Part shown: piece after piece, positions 44,732 to 53,901 of the stretch
How the letters are laid out: each line of letters starts with the position of its first letter
Position numbering within the stretch: the first letter of the stretch is position 1
Assembly (NCBI GenBank): GCA_046160485.1
Contig: JBJXGV010000028.1
Location: 372,001 to 436,000 of the forward strand
DNA length: 64,000 nt
Direction: 5' to 3'
Source: JBJXGV01 sp046160485
GTDB lineage: Bacteria > Orphanbacterota > Orphanbacteria > JBJXGV01
Program-made: the position numbers and the translations under genes
Notes under the pieces: generated by a model
Database searches by the model: none
What the model was told of the DNA's origin: nothing
The model's input: the letters and a program-made list of their open reading frames with translations, nothing else

Positions 44732-46474
44732 TCACGGCAGCTCGACATACCCCTTCAACTTGCGACTGCGCGACGGATGACGCAGCTTGCGCAGCGCCTT
44801 CGCTTCGATCTGACGCACGCGCTCGCGCGTGACGTTGAAAATGCTTCCGACCTCCTCGAGAGTGCGCGGGCAGCCGTCGCCCAAGCCGAAGCGTAGTCGA
44901 ATCACCTTTTCTTCTCGCTTCGTGAGCGTCGAGAGAACGTGCCCCATCTGCTCCTGAAGCATCACGAACGCCGCGGAGTGCGCCGGCGAGATGACCTTCG
45001 TGTCCTCGATGAAATCACCGAGGTTCGAGTCTTCGTCTTCGCCGATCGGCCGGTCGAGCGAGATCGGCTCCTGCGCCGCCTTCAGCACGCTCTTGATCTT
45101 GTCGATCGGCATGTCGAGGCGCTTCGCGATTTCCTCGGGGAGCGGCTCGCGGCCGTACTCCTGAACGAGGCGGCGGCTCGTACGAATCACCTTGTTGATC
45201 GCCTCGATCATGTGAACCGGAACGCGAATCGTGCGCGCCTGGTCGGCGATCGCGCGCGTGATCGCCTGCCGGATCCACCACGTCGCGTACGTCGAAAACT
45301 TGTAGCCCTTCTTGTAGTCGAACTTGTCGACCGCGCGCATCAACCCCGAGTTGCCCTCCTGAATCAGATCGAGGAACTCGAGCCCGCGATTCGTGTAGCG
45401 CTTGGCGATCGAAATCACGAGGCGGACGTTCGCCTCGATCATCTCGCGCTTCGCCTCCTGCGTCATCCGTTCGCCGCGCTCGATGTCGTCGACGATTGCG
45501 ATCAAATCTTCGCGCTGCGTGCGGCATTCCTGTTCGATGCGGCGGAGCTTCTTGCGCGCGTTCGCGACGGCGAGCGCCGCCTCGCGGATCTCGTCGAGAC
45601 TGCGGCCCGTCTGACGGTCGATCGCCTTCGTTCCCTTCCGCGCCCGCGCCCCCTTGCGCGCGATCGAGAGAACGTCCGCCGACGAGAGGCCGATCTCGCG
45701 CTCGATCTGCGCGACCTCCGCATCCGCTTCCTGAACGCGGTCGACGAAGCCCTTGATGCGGAGCGACATCTTCTCGATCTGGCGAGGATGCAGCTTCATC
45801 CGGTCGAGTTCCCCGTCGCGCTTCGACGAAAGATCGACGATCTCGGCATCGACCTTCTTGCGGTCGGCGTCCTTGAGGCGGCCGCGCCGCTTCGTCTCGA
45901 GCCGCTCGACCTTGTCGGAGAGCTTCAGGATCTTTCGCGCCGAGCGAAGAATCCGTTGCTTCTCTTTGCGGCCCGTGTACGAGACGCCCCAGTTCGAGAC
46001 GTCGATCTGCACGACGTCTTCGATCTTCACTTTGCCGCTCGAAACCTTCGAGGCGAGCGCCTCGAGGTCGCGGCTCGTCGCCGGACAGCGGAAAAGCGTG
46101 CGCGAAACGAGTTGCTGTCCCTCTTCGATGCGCCGCGCGATGGTGATCTCGCCCGAGCGGTCGAGGAGCGGAACGCGACCCATCTCGCGCAGGTACATAC
46201 GCACGGGATCGTCGAAGCGAAGCGGCTGCGGAGCCGGCGCTTCTTTCGTTCGCGTCTTCACGGCCTTCTTGACGAGGCGGCGACGGCGGCCCTCCTCGTC
46301 GGAATCGACGACGTCGATGTTGAGGTCGCTCAGTGAGGAATAGAGATCCTCCATCTGATCGAGCGACGCATCGTCATCGAGATAGTCGTTGATCTGGTCG
46401 TGTGTGACGAAGCCCTGCTTAAGGGCGGTCTCCTTCAGCTGCTCCAGCTTGCCAGCGGCCGGTTTTTCCTTCAT
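44732..46474 (-). CDS. rpoD: Primary sigma factor RpoD (sigma70)
   Basis: 580 residues from ATG 46474 with AGGAG upstream. Region 1.1 (QGFVTHDQINDYLDD), region 1.2 (PVRMYLREMGRVPLLDR), a non-conserved region, region 2 (RLVISIAKRYTNRGLEFLDL, KFSTYATWWIRQAITRAI), region 3 and region 4 (RFGLGDGCPRTLEEVG, RERVRQIEAKALRKLRHP). The housekeeping sigma factor, consistent with the TTGACA/TATAAT-like promoters seen here. ATGA overlap with dnaG, giving mutS2-dnaG-rpoD. Confidence 0.97.
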   Translation of the reverse strand: MKEKPAAGKLEQLKETALKQGFVTHDQINDYLDDDASLDQMEDLYSSLSDLNIDVVDSDEEGRRRRLVKKAVKTRTKEAPAPQPLRFDDPVRMYLREMGRVPLLDRSGEITIARRIEEGQQLVSRTLFRCPATSRDLEALASKVSSGKVKIEDVVQIDVSNWGVSYTGRKEKQRILRSARKILKLSDKVERLETKRRGRLKDADRKKVDAEIVDLSSKRDGELDRMKLHPRQIEKMSLRIKGFVDRVQEADAEVAQIEREIGLSSADVLSIARKGARARKGTKAIDRQTGRSLDEIREAALAVANARKKLRRIEQECRTQREDLIAIVDDIERGERMTQEAKREMIEANVRLVISIAKRYTNRGLEFLDLIQEGNSGLMRAVDKFDYKKGYKFSTYATWWIRQAITRAIADQARTIRVPVHMIEAINKVIRTSRRLVQEYGREPLPEEIAKRLDMPIDKIKSVLKAAQEPISLDRPIGEDEDSNLGDFIEDTKVISPAHSAAFVMLQEQMGHVLSTLTKREEKVIRLRFGLGDGCPRTLEEVGSIFNVTRERVRQIEAKALRKLRHPSRSRKLKGYVELP

Positions 46475-48297
46475 TCCGGATGACTCCTTTCGTACAGCGA
46501 GGGGCGAGCCTCGATTGAAATCTGGACGACGCCATGGAGTTCCTGGCATGCGCGTTTGTTGTCGCCGATCTCGGACAGAAGCCGATCTTGGGCCTGCGCA
46601 TCCTGGCAGCCCTGGGCTCGTCGGAGATCTTCGCGCAACTCGTGCCGGATCTTCTCCAGGCGGCATCGCAGAATCTTGACGACACGGTCCTTTGCTAGAA
46701 CTTCGGGCGGTGCGCCCTCCTCTGGGGCGGCAAACGCTTCAGTGATGATCCGCGTTACGGACGGATCGTTTGCAAATCGGTAGAGAATCGAGTGCGAGTC
46801 CGCGATCGCTCCCGAATCCGACGGGGAGTAGAGCGCCTCTGCGAGCTTGCGACTCTCGGCGTCTTCGTAGGCGTCCGCGGCGATGTATCGAGCGACCTCG
46901 GGCACCAGGTGCGGCTCGCGCAGAAGTAGGACGACGAGTTCGCGTTCGATCTTGTGGAGCGCGGACGCGGGTGCGGCGTCGGTGAGCACGGTGCGCCTCG
47001 GCGCCGCGATGGCATCGCTCTCGGTGCGGCCGCGCCGCGATGCGAGCGCCTGGCGTAGCGTCTCCTCGGGAAGCGTGAGCGCCGCGGCCGCATCGGAGAG
47101 CTGGACGCCGAGCGTGAGCGGGTCGCTTACGAACGACAAGAGTTCGACCACGCGGCGGGCCTGCTCCTCGCGGCCGAGCGGCGCCGTCTCACTCGCAACG
47201 TGTTGAATCCACCCGGCCGCGCGCGCGAGAAGATCGCGCACCGCGTCGGCGCCGTGGGCGCGCGCGAATTCATCGGGATCGACGCCCGTCGGCAGGAGCG
47301 CGATGCGCACGGAGACCCCGGCGGCGAGAAGCGACGGAAGCGCGCGCTGCGCGGCCGCGCGCCCGGCGCTGTCGCCATCGTAGAACAGCGTCACGCGGCG
47401 CGCGTGATTCGAGAGCAACTTGCCTTGCTCCGGAGTGAACGCGGTCCCGAGCGGTGCTACGACGTTTCGAATCCCAGCCATGTGGAGTGCGATGAGATCC
47501 GTATACCCTTCGACGAGAATCGCGTCGCCCGACTCGCGAATTCCGCCGCGGTTGACGTAGAGGCCGAAGAGCCCGCGCCCTTTGCGGAACACGGGCGTTT
47601 CGGGCGAGTTGAGATACTTCGGCTCCCCGTCGCCGAGGATGCGCCCGCCGAATGCGATCGCTTGCCCCGTCGGCCCGAGGATCGGAAAAATCACGCGTTC
47701 GCGGAATCGGTCGTAGTAGCTGCCGCTTCGTTCGCTGCGAACCACGAGTCCGGCGCGCTCGAGGGCGTCGGGTTCGAAGCCGAGACGAACGAGGTGCGAG
47801 AGCAAGCCGTCCCAGCCCGAGGGCGCGCAGCCGATCGCGAACGTGTCGATCGCCTCGCGTCCGATCCCGCGCCTGGCGAGATACTCGCGCGCGACCCGGC
47901 CGCGCGATTCGTCGGCGAGCGTGGCGCGAAACCAATCGAGTGCGGCCCGGTTCGCGCGCACCGTCGTTTCTTGGGCGTCCGATTCCGCGTCGCCTCCGCG
48001 TCCCGGCTTCGGCAGCGCGATGCCGGCGCGCTCCGCAAGGAAACGCACCGCGTCGAGAAATCCCATGCCCTCGTGTTCCATCATGAAGCTGTACGCGTTC
48101 CCGCCGCACCCGCAGCCGAAGCAGTGAAAGATCCCGCGATCTTGCATGACGTGAAATGACGGCGTGCGCTCCGTGTGGAACGGACAGAGCCCCTTCCAGT
48201 TCTTGCCCGCCTTCTTCAGCGACACGAACCCGCCGATCAACTCGACGATGTCGGTCGCGGCGCGAATCTCTTCGATTTTCTCGTCGGGCAATCGCAT
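46471..48297 (-). CDS. dnaG: DNA primase DnaG
   Basis: 608 residues. CHC2 zinc finger (CPFH then CFGCGCGGN), RNA polymerase core and TOPRIM (DAILVEGYTDLIALHMAG, LFYDGDSAGRAAAQRAL), then a C-terminal helicase-interaction domain. Makes primers for DNA replication. GGGGAG precedes the ATG, 12 bases after mutS2. The classic dnaG-rpoD pair, but with mutS2 in place of rpsU in front. Confidence 0.97.
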   Translation of the reverse strand: MRLPDEKIEEIRAATDIVELIGGFVSLKKAGKNWKGLCPFHTERTPSFHVMQDRGIFHCFGCGCGGNAYSFMMEHEGMGFLDAVRFLAERAGIALPKPGRGGDAESDAQETTVRANRAALDWFRATLADESRGRVAREYLARRGIGREAIDTFAIGCAPSGWDGLLSHLVRLGFEPDALERAGLVVRSERSGSYYDRFRERVIFPILGPTGQAIAFGGRILGDGEPKYLNSPETPVFRKGRGLFGLYVNRGGIRESGDAILVEGYTDLIALHMAGIRNVVAPLGTAFTPEQGKLLSNHARRVTLFYDGDSAGRAAAQRALPSLLAAGVSVRIALLPTGVDPDEFARAHGADAVRDLLARAAGWIQHVASETAPLGREEQARRVVELLSFVSDPLTLGVQLSDAAAALTLPEETLRQALASRRGRTESDAIAAPRRTVLTDAAPASALHKIERELVVLLLREPHLVPEVARYIAADAYEDAESRKLAEALYSPSDSGAIADSHSILYRFANDPSVTRIITEAFAAPEEGAPPEVLAKDRVVKILRCRLEKIRHELREDLRRAQGCQDAQAQDRLLSEIGDNKRACQELHGVVQISIEARPSLYERSHPE

Positions 48298-48309
48298 CGC
48301 CGCGCTCCC

Positions 48310-50823
48310 CTAGACCGCGATCTCGACGATCGTCACGCCGAGATCTCCTTCTTGAAACGTTCCGCCGCGAAAAGCCTTCACGCGCTCGTCACCCTGCAAG
48401 AATGCGACGACCTCGCGGCGAAGCGCGCCTGTCCCCTTTCCGTGAATGATGCGCACGGACGGCAGACCCGCCACAGCGGCGGAGTCAATGTAGCGATCGA
48501 CGGCGCCGACGGCTTCCTCGGCGCGCAAGCCGCGCAGATCGAGTTCGAGCGGAACGACGCGCGCCTCCGGGCGAACGAGCGCGAGCGCGTTGCTCCAGCG
48601 CGCGGAGCCGGCCGCGGCCTCGCGCTCGTCGTCGCGCGCGCGCCGCAGCGACGACACAGGGAGTGTGAAGCGAACGCTGCCGACGAGCACCTCGACGCGC
48701 CCTGCGCGATCCGGCCCCGAGAGCACCGTGCCTTTGCGGCCGTGAGGCGCAACCATGACGCTCTCGCCGGGCTCGAGATGCTCCGGCCCTTCTCCCGATA
48801 GAGCGAACGGATCCGAAGGGGGCGACTCGCGATCGACCTCGCGGCGCGCCTCGCGCAGCCGTGCGATTCCGTCGCGCGCGGCCGTTGCAGCGTCGTCCGA
48901 CGGAGCCGCACTCGCCGGAGGCGCCGGCGCCGAGAACACATGCGCGCGCGGAACCTCGTGCGGAGTCGCGCCGACTGCGCCCTTCGCGCGAGAAGGCCGC
49001 GCGTTCTTCTTCAATGTGCCGAGCACCTCTTCGACCTTCCGCTCGGCCTGCCGGAGAATCGTTCTGGCGGATTCGGCGGAGCGCCGCTTCGCCTCGATCT
49101 CGTCGCGTTCGAGCGCGGCGGTTCGCTCGTCGATCGCGTGGGCGCGCGCGGACTGCGCGGCTTCGTTTTGCGCGAGGCGCGCTTCGAGCGCGCGCGCGCG
49201 CGCCAAACGATCCTCGAGGTCGCGCAAGAGTTCGCGCGAGCGCCGCGCCCCTTCGGAGAGAAGCGCGTTCGCCTCGGCGAGCACGGCTTCATCGACTCCG
49301 AGCCCGCGCGCGATCTCGAGCGCGTGGCTCTTGCCGGGAACGCCGGCCACCACGCGATACGTCGGGCGCCCGCTGGCCGAGTCGAAGGCCATCGACGCGT
49401 TTTCCATCCCGTCTTCGCGCGCGACGAGGTCCATGAGGAAGCCGAGGTGAGTCGTTGCAACCACGCGCGCGCCGCGACGCGCGAGTGCCCGCAAGAGCGC
49501 GCCGGCGAGAGCGCCACCCTCCTCCGGGTCCGTACCCGTTCCAAGCTCGTCGAGCAGCACAAGCGACCCGGGGCCCGCTTCGCGCAACACCTCGCGTACC
49601 GTGCGCAGCCGCGACGAGAACGAAGAGAGGTTTTCCTCGATCGACTGGTCGTCGCCGATATCAGCGAAATGACGAGAGAAGACGGGAAGCGCGGTGCCGA
49701 CTCCCGCGGGAATCGGAACGCCGCATTGCGCGAGGAGCGAGAGGAGCCCGACCGTCTTGAGCGCGACGGTCTTGCCTCCCGTGTTCGGCCCGGAAAGAAG
49801 GAGCGTCGTGACGCCGCGTTCGAGTACCAATTCGAGCGGCACCGTATCGGACGGGGACTGATCGAGGAGCAACGGGTGGCGCGCCTCGAGAAGGCGAACC
49901 TCGCCGTCGTCGGAGAAACGGGGGAAATGCCCGGCCACGGCGCGTCCGTAACGCGCGCCCGCAAGCAGCGCATCGAGGTGCGTGAGGATTTCGGCGTTTC
50001 GCTCGATCGCGGGGAGCGCGTTGCGCACTTCGTCGGTGAGCGCGGCCAGGAGCGCCCGCACCTCGCGCGCGTCTTCCTGCAATAGCTCCGCGACGCGATT
50101 GTTGAGCGGCACCGCCTCCATCGGTTCGATGAAAAGCGTGGCGCCCGTCGACGACTCGTCGTGGACGATACCGGGGACGCGATCCTTCGCGTGCGCGATG
50201 ACCGGGAGCACGAGGCGCCCGGCGCGCATCGTCACGACGTCGTCTTGAAGGACGCCGTCGGCGGCGAGCGCGCGCATGCGGCGTTCGAGCTGGCGGCGAA
50301 TCTCGGAGCGTAGACGCTCGGCATCGCGGCGGATCTTCGCGAGCGCGGGAGTCGCGTCGTCGCGCACGGCGCCGGCCGCGTCGAACGTGCGCTCGATGCG
50401 CGCGGCGAGCGCGGAAATCGGATCGATCGCCTCCGTACGAGATCGCAGATTCGGAAAACCGTCGCGCGCGCGAAGCGCGGAGCGAACCGCCGCGCCCGAT
50501 CGGAGCAGTGCCGCGATTCCGAGGAGTTCGTCGTGTTCAAGAAGCGAACCGAGCGTTGCGGCGCGAGGGAGGAGTGCGGACACGTCGGGGAACGGCGCGA
50601 CGGAGAGCGGCTCGTTGCCTTCGATCGCGCCGGAGGCCTCGGCGATCTCGGCGCGCATCGCATCGAGCGCGCTTCGCGACGTCAGCGGCGAAAGGCGGCG
50701 CACGCGAAGCGCCCCGCTTGGCGTCGTCGCATGAAGCGCGACTAACTCGAGGACCTTCGCGATCTCGAGTACTTGAGAAACGTCGTGAATACGCTCACCT
50801 GGTCGCGACGCGCCGGTCTCCAA
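48310..50823 (-). CDS. mutS2: MutS2-family ATPase/endonuclease
   Basis: 837 residues from a TTG; no ATG or GTG is available and no clear ribosome binding site is seen. Core lever region, Walker A LLSGPNTGGKTVALKT, Walker B LVLLDELGTGTDPEEGGALA, long coiled-coil insert (residues about 510-640), KOW-like segment (MVAPHGRKGTVLSG) and C-terminal Smr nuclease domain (LDLRGLRAEEAVGAVDRYID, IIHGKGTGALRREV). MutS2 proteins limit recombination and rescue collided ribosomes. A strong promoter lies 113 bases upstream. Confidence 0.95.
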   Translation of the reverse strand: METGASRPGERIHDVSQVLEIAKVLELVALHATTPSGALRVRRLSPLTSRSALDAMRAEIAEASGAIEGNEPLSVAPFPDVSALLPRAATLGSLLEHDELLGIAALLRSGAAVRSALRARDGFPNLRSRTEAIDPISALAARIERTFDAAGAVRDDATPALAKIRRDAERLRSEIRRQLERRMRALAADGVLQDDVVTMRAGRLVLPVIAHAKDRVPGIVHDESSTGATLFIEPMEAVPLNNRVAELLQEDAREVRALLAALTDEVRNALPAIERNAEILTHLDALLAGARYGRAVAGHFPRFSDDGEVRLLEARHPLLLDQSPSDTVPLELVLERGVTTLLLSGPNTGGKTVALKTVGLLSLLAQCGVPIPAGVGTALPVFSRHFADIGDDQSIEENLSSFSSRLRTVREVLREAGPGSLVLLDELGTGTDPEEGGALAGALLRALARRGARVVATTHLGFLMDLVAREDGMENASMAFDSASGRPTYRVVAGVPGKSHALEIARGLGVDEAVLAEANALLSEGARRSRELLRDLEDRLARARALEARLAQNEAAQSARAHAIDERTAALERDEIEAKRRSAESARTILRQAERKVEEVLGTLKKNARPSRAKGAVGATPHEVPRAHVFSAPAPPASAAPSDDAATAARDGIARLREARREVDRESPPSDPFALSGEGPEHLEPGESVMVAPHGRKGTVLSGPDRAGRVEVLVGSVRFTLPVSSLRRARDDEREAAAGSARWSNALALVRPEARVVPLELDLRGLRAEEAVGAVDRYIDSAAVAGLPSVRIIHGKGTGALRREVVAFLQGDERVKAFRGGTFQEGDLGVTIVEIAV

Positions 50824-50864
50824 CGCCGCGTAATCGCATGGCGTGGCCGCACCCGAGAGACAGG

Positions 50865-50884
50865 AAAAATCCTGGGTCCCAGGA
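50865..50884 (-). terminator. Hairpin plus U5 in the mutS2 leader (possible attenuator)
   Basis: On the minus strand TCCTGG-GAC-CCAGGA followed at once by TTTTT. It has intrinsic-terminator form but lies between the promoter (50936-50964) and the mutS2 start, so it would shorten rather than end the operon transcript. The stem is only 6 bp. Confidence 0.5.
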
Positions 50885-50935
50885 GAGGGAGTGTGTGCGT
50901 CTCGCTTTCGTAGGGATTAGGAAAACTCGCTGGTA

Positions 50936-50964
50936 AATATATGAGCCGTGATAATTTCTGTCAA
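50936..50964 (-). promoter_or_regulatory. Strong sigma70 promoter of mutS2-dnaG-rpoD
   Basis: Minus strand TTGACA (50964-50959), a 17-base spacer, TATATT (50941-50936). The best consensus match in the window, located just after the HIT gene. Expected transcript leader is about 105 bases. Confidence 0.8.
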
Positions 50965-50992
50965 CGATTGAACCCGGAAAACACCCGAGAAA

Positions 50993-51334
50993 TCAGCCCG
51001 GCGGCCATTTCATCGGGCGCCCCGCCAGCAGATGCACGTGGAGGTGCGCGACGCTCTGGCCGCCATCCACTCCGGAATTGATCACGACGCGATAGCCGCG
51101 TTCCTCGATCCCCCGGGCCCGGGCGACCTCCGCGGCGCCCGACAGGAGCGCGCCAAGCAGCGATTGCTCCGGCGTGCCGCAGTCGGGCAGCCCGCCGATG
51201 TGGCGCCGGGGAACGAGCAACACGTGATGCGGCGCTTGCGGCTGAACATCCTCGAACGCGAGCCACTCCGCATCCTCTCGAATAACCCGAGCTGGGATCT
51301 CTTTCGCAATGATCCGACAGAAGATACAACTCAT
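50993..51334 (-). CDS. HIT-family nucleotide hydrolase/transferase
   Basis: 113 residues, Hint type. N-terminal CIFC and the histidine triad HLHVHLL (97-103), with SGVDGGQSVAHLHVH conserved. Such proteins hydrolyse AMP-lysine or other adenylylated compounds. Its ATG overlaps the rsmE stop by four bases; it ends the hemW-grpE-dnaJ-rsmE-HIT series. Confidence 0.95.
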   Translation of the reverse strand: MSCIFCRIIAKEIPARVIREDAEWLAFEDVQPQAPHHVLLVPRRHIGGLPDCGTPEQSLLGALLSGAAEVARARGIEERGYRVVINSGVDGGQSVAHLHVHLLAGRPMKWPPG

Positions 51335-52110
51335 ATGTCACCCCCTTCGTAACGGAGAATTGCGAGCATCGCCACCGCCGCGGTCTCGGCCCGCAGTATC
51401 GAAGCCCCGAGACTGACGGTCTGGCCGCCAGCCGCGCGGAGGGACTCGACTTCAGCGTCCGAAAGCCCCCCTTCCGGCCCGATCAGCAGCGTCGCGCGAT
51501 CGCCCGCGCGCATCGGACAGGACTTAAAGTACGCCCCGAGCGCCCCGGTCGGCGCGCGCTCCCACGGAACGATCAGCCTCGATTCCTCGGTGCGCTCGGC
51601 GAGGAACCGCGCGAGCGAGCGCGGCGCACTGACCCGCGGCTTCGACGCTCGACGGCTCTGCTTCATCGCGGCGATCGCGAGCCGCTCCCATCGTTCGGTG
51701 TGCGCCGCGTCGCCACCGGCGCGCGCCTTGACGATCGAGCGTTCGGCGAGCACGGGCCAGATCGCCGTCACGCCGAGTTCGGTCGCCTTCTCGATGAGCC
51801 AGTCCATACGCTGCGCGCGCGTCACGCATGGCGCCAACTCAATCGCAATACGGGGCGGCGCCTCGCGCGGGTCCGCCGCGAGGAGAACACATCGCGTTGT
51901 ACGCTTCCCGACTTCGGCGATTCGAAAAACGCCGCGGCCGCCTTCGCCGTCGACGATCGTGATCTCGTCGCCCGCGTCGAAACGAAGAACGCGAGAGAGA
52001 TGATGATGCTCGGCGTCTGCGAGCAGGACCTCGTCATCGCGCCATGCCTCGGGCGGCGCGTAGGCGACGCGATCGGCCGCCGCCTCGTCGCGCCTTAAGC
52101 CGCGCTTCAA
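51331..52110 (-). CDS. rsmE: 16S rRNA m3U1498 methyltransferase
   Basis: 259 residues from a TTG at 52110, which overlaps the dnaJ stop as TTGA; no other start lies before the conserved part. N-terminal PUA-like domain (EHHHLSRVLRFDAGDEI) and SPOUT domain with the knot motifs RAQRMDWLIEKATELGV, LLIGPEGGLSDAEVE and SLGASILRAETAAVAML. Methylates U1498 of 16S rRNA. dnaJ-rsmE is a common pair. Confidence 0.93.
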   Translation of the reverse strand: MKRGLRRDEAAADRVAYAPPEAWRDDEVLLADAEHHHLSRVLRFDAGDEITIVDGEGGRGVFRIAEVGKRTTRCVLLAADPREAPPRIAIELAPCVTRAQRMDWLIEKATELGVTAIWPVLAERSIVKARAGGDAAHTERWERLAIAAMKQSRRASKPRVSAPRSLARFLAERTEESRLIVPWERAPTGALGAYFKSCPMRAGDRATLLIGPEGGLSDAEVESLRAAGGQTVSLGASILRAETAAVAMLAILRYEGGDI

Positions 52111-53231
52111 TCCTCGTCCGAAGCCGGACGGAAGCTTTCGAGCCGGCTGAGTTCTTCGAGCACCTTGCGCTCCTCGCGCTTGATCTTCTTCGGCACGAAC
52201 ACCGTCACGGTGACGATGAGATCGCCGGTGCCTCCGCCGCGCAGTCGCGGGAGCCCCTTGCCGCGGACACGGAATGTCTTCGCGCTCGGCGTTCCCGCGG
52301 GAATCTCCATCTTCACGCGCCCCGCGAGGCTCGGAACGATTACCTCGGCGCCGAGCACCGCGTCGGCGAACGCGACCTGAAGGTGTGTGTGGAGATCGTC
52401 GCCGTGCCGCTCGAACCGCGGATCCGGCTTCTCCTCGATGAGCACGATCAAGTCGCCGGTGCGTCCGCCGCGCCGTCCCGCATTCCCGCGTTCGCGCAGC
52501 GTGATGTAGTTTCCCTCGGAAACACCCGCCGGTATCTTCACGCTCACGTTCTGCTGAGTCTGGACCCGGCCCTCGCCCGCGCACGCGCGGCACGGCTTAT
52601 CGATCGTCGCGCCCTCGCCGTGGCACGTCGGGCAAACCGTCACGTTGACGAACTGCCCGAGGATGGAGCGCGACACGCGCCGCACCTGTCCGGCGCCCTG
52701 GCACGTGCCGCACGTCTTGCGGCTGCTTCCCGACTCGGCGCCGCTACCGGAGCAGCGCTCGCACGCGCCGAGCGCCGTCAGCTTGAGCTTCTTCTCGACG
52801 CCGTGCGCGATCTCTTCCAGCGTGAGCGGCAGGCGGATCTGGAGATCCGAGCCGCGCGCCGCGCCGCGCTCGCCCCCGCCGCCGCCTTCGCCGAAGAAAT
52901 CGCCGAATCCGCCGAAATCGCGCATGAACGCGCGGAGCGCATCCGAGAGATCGAACTCGTGCGCTTGGCCGCGAAATCCGCCGCCGCCCGCCGCCGCCGA
53001 AGGATCGACGCCCGCGTGTCCGAAGCTGTCGTAGCGTCCGCGGCGCTCCGCGTCGCGCAGCACCTCGTAGGCTTCGGTGCCCTCCTTGAATCGCTCCTCC
53101 GCCGCCTTGTCGCCGGGGTTGCGATCGGGGTGATTTTCGAAGGCCAGCTTGCGATACGCCTTCTTGATCTCATCGTCCGTCGCGGATTTTCCGACGCCGA
53201 GAACCTCGTAGTAGTCGCGCCTTTGAGCCAT
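52107..53231 (-). CDS. dnaJ: Chaperone DnaJ
   Basis: 374 residues. J domain with HPD (ENHPDRNPGD), a short G/F region with GGGGFRG, four zinc CxxCxGxG repeats (CERCSGSG, CGTCQGAG, CPTCHGEG, CRACAGEG) and the C-terminal substrate domains. Stimulates DnaK ATPase. dnaK is not in the window; grpE lies 12 bases upstream. Confidence 0.97.
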   Translation of the reverse strand: MAQRRDYYEVLGVGKSATDDEIKKAYRKLAFENHPDRNPGDKAAEERFKEGTEAYEVLRDAERRGRYDSFGHAGVDPSAAAGGGGFRGQAHEFDLSDALRAFMRDFGGFGDFFGEGGGGGERGAARGSDLQIRLPLTLEEIAHGVEKKLKLTALGACERCSGSGAESGSSRKTCGTCQGAGQVRRVSRSILGQFVNVTVCPTCHGEGATIDKPCRACAGEGRVQTQQNVSVKIPAGVSEGNYITLRERGNAGRRGGRTGDLIVLIEEKPDPRFERHGDDLHTHLQVAFADAVLGAEVIVPSLAGRVKMEIPAGTPSAKTFRVRGKGLPRLRGGGTGDLIVTVTVFVPKKIKREERKVLEELSRLESFRPASDED

Positions 53232-53243
53232 GGCCGCTGCGAG

Positions 53244-53831
53244 CTACTCCTGGCCTGGCGCCGGCGGCTCGGGATCGCGCGCGACGGAAACGATGACACG
53301 GGCGGGGCGAAGCACGCGCCCGTCGGCGAGGAAACCCCGCTGCACCTCCTGCACGATCATTCCCGGCTCGACGTCGGGATGCGGCACGCCGCCCACTGCC
53401 TCGTGAACCGTCGGATCGAATCGAGCGCCTTGCGTTTCCATCGCCGTGACGCCGTACGACTCGAGACGGCGATTGAGGTTGTCGCGAACGAGCACGATCC
53501 CCGCGCGGACCGTGCTCACGTCCGACGCAGGATCTCCGAGGGCGCGATCGAGATCGTCGAGCGTTTGGAGAAGCGGAGCGAGGGCTTCCGCGCGCGCGCG
53601 CGCGCCGGCGTCGAGGACTTCGCGCGCGCTTCGCTTCCTCAGATTGTCGAGGTCCGCGCGTGCGCGTAGCAGCGCGTCGAGGTTTTTCTTCGCCTCGTCC
53701 TGCGCGGCGAGCAAGCGCTCTTCGAGTTGGCCGATCTCGTCGAGCGGCAAATCCGCTTCGAGCGCGGCATCGAATGCCGCGTCATCGCGAGCCTCCGCGT
53801 CGGGAGTCGGATCGTTTCGATCGTTGCTCAT
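53244..53831 (-). CDS. grpE: Nucleotide exchange factor GrpE
   Basis: 195 residues from ATG 53831 with AAGGAGAG upstream. Acidic N-terminus, long coiled coil (ERLLAAQDEAKKNLDALLRA), ADLDNLRKRSAREV and the C-terminal beta domain (GARFDPTVHEAVGGVPHPD, VQRGFLADGRVLRPARVIV). Releases ADP from DnaK. There is no hrcA in front and no CIRCE inverted repeat that I can see. Confidence 0.95.
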   Translation of the reverse strand: MSNDRNDPTPDAEARDDAAFDAALEADLPLDEIGQLEERLLAAQDEAKKNLDALLRARADLDNLRKRSAREVLDAGARARAEALAPLLQTLDDLDRALGDPASDVSTVRAGIVLVRDNLNRRLESYGVTAMETQGARFDPTVHEAVGGVPHPDVEPGMIVQEVQRGFLADGRVLRPARVIVSVARDPEPPAPGQE

Positions 53832-53901
53832 ACTCTCCTTGAAGAATTTCGAGAACGGTGTTTTCACGAGGCCCGGAAAGTAGCGCCCGCGCCCGGCCTC
53901 G

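Noticed and set aside
53832..53901. HrcA/CIRCE control of grpE-dnaJ
   Set aside because: No hrcA gene and no TTAGCACTC-N9-GAGTGCTAA repeat are seen near grpE.
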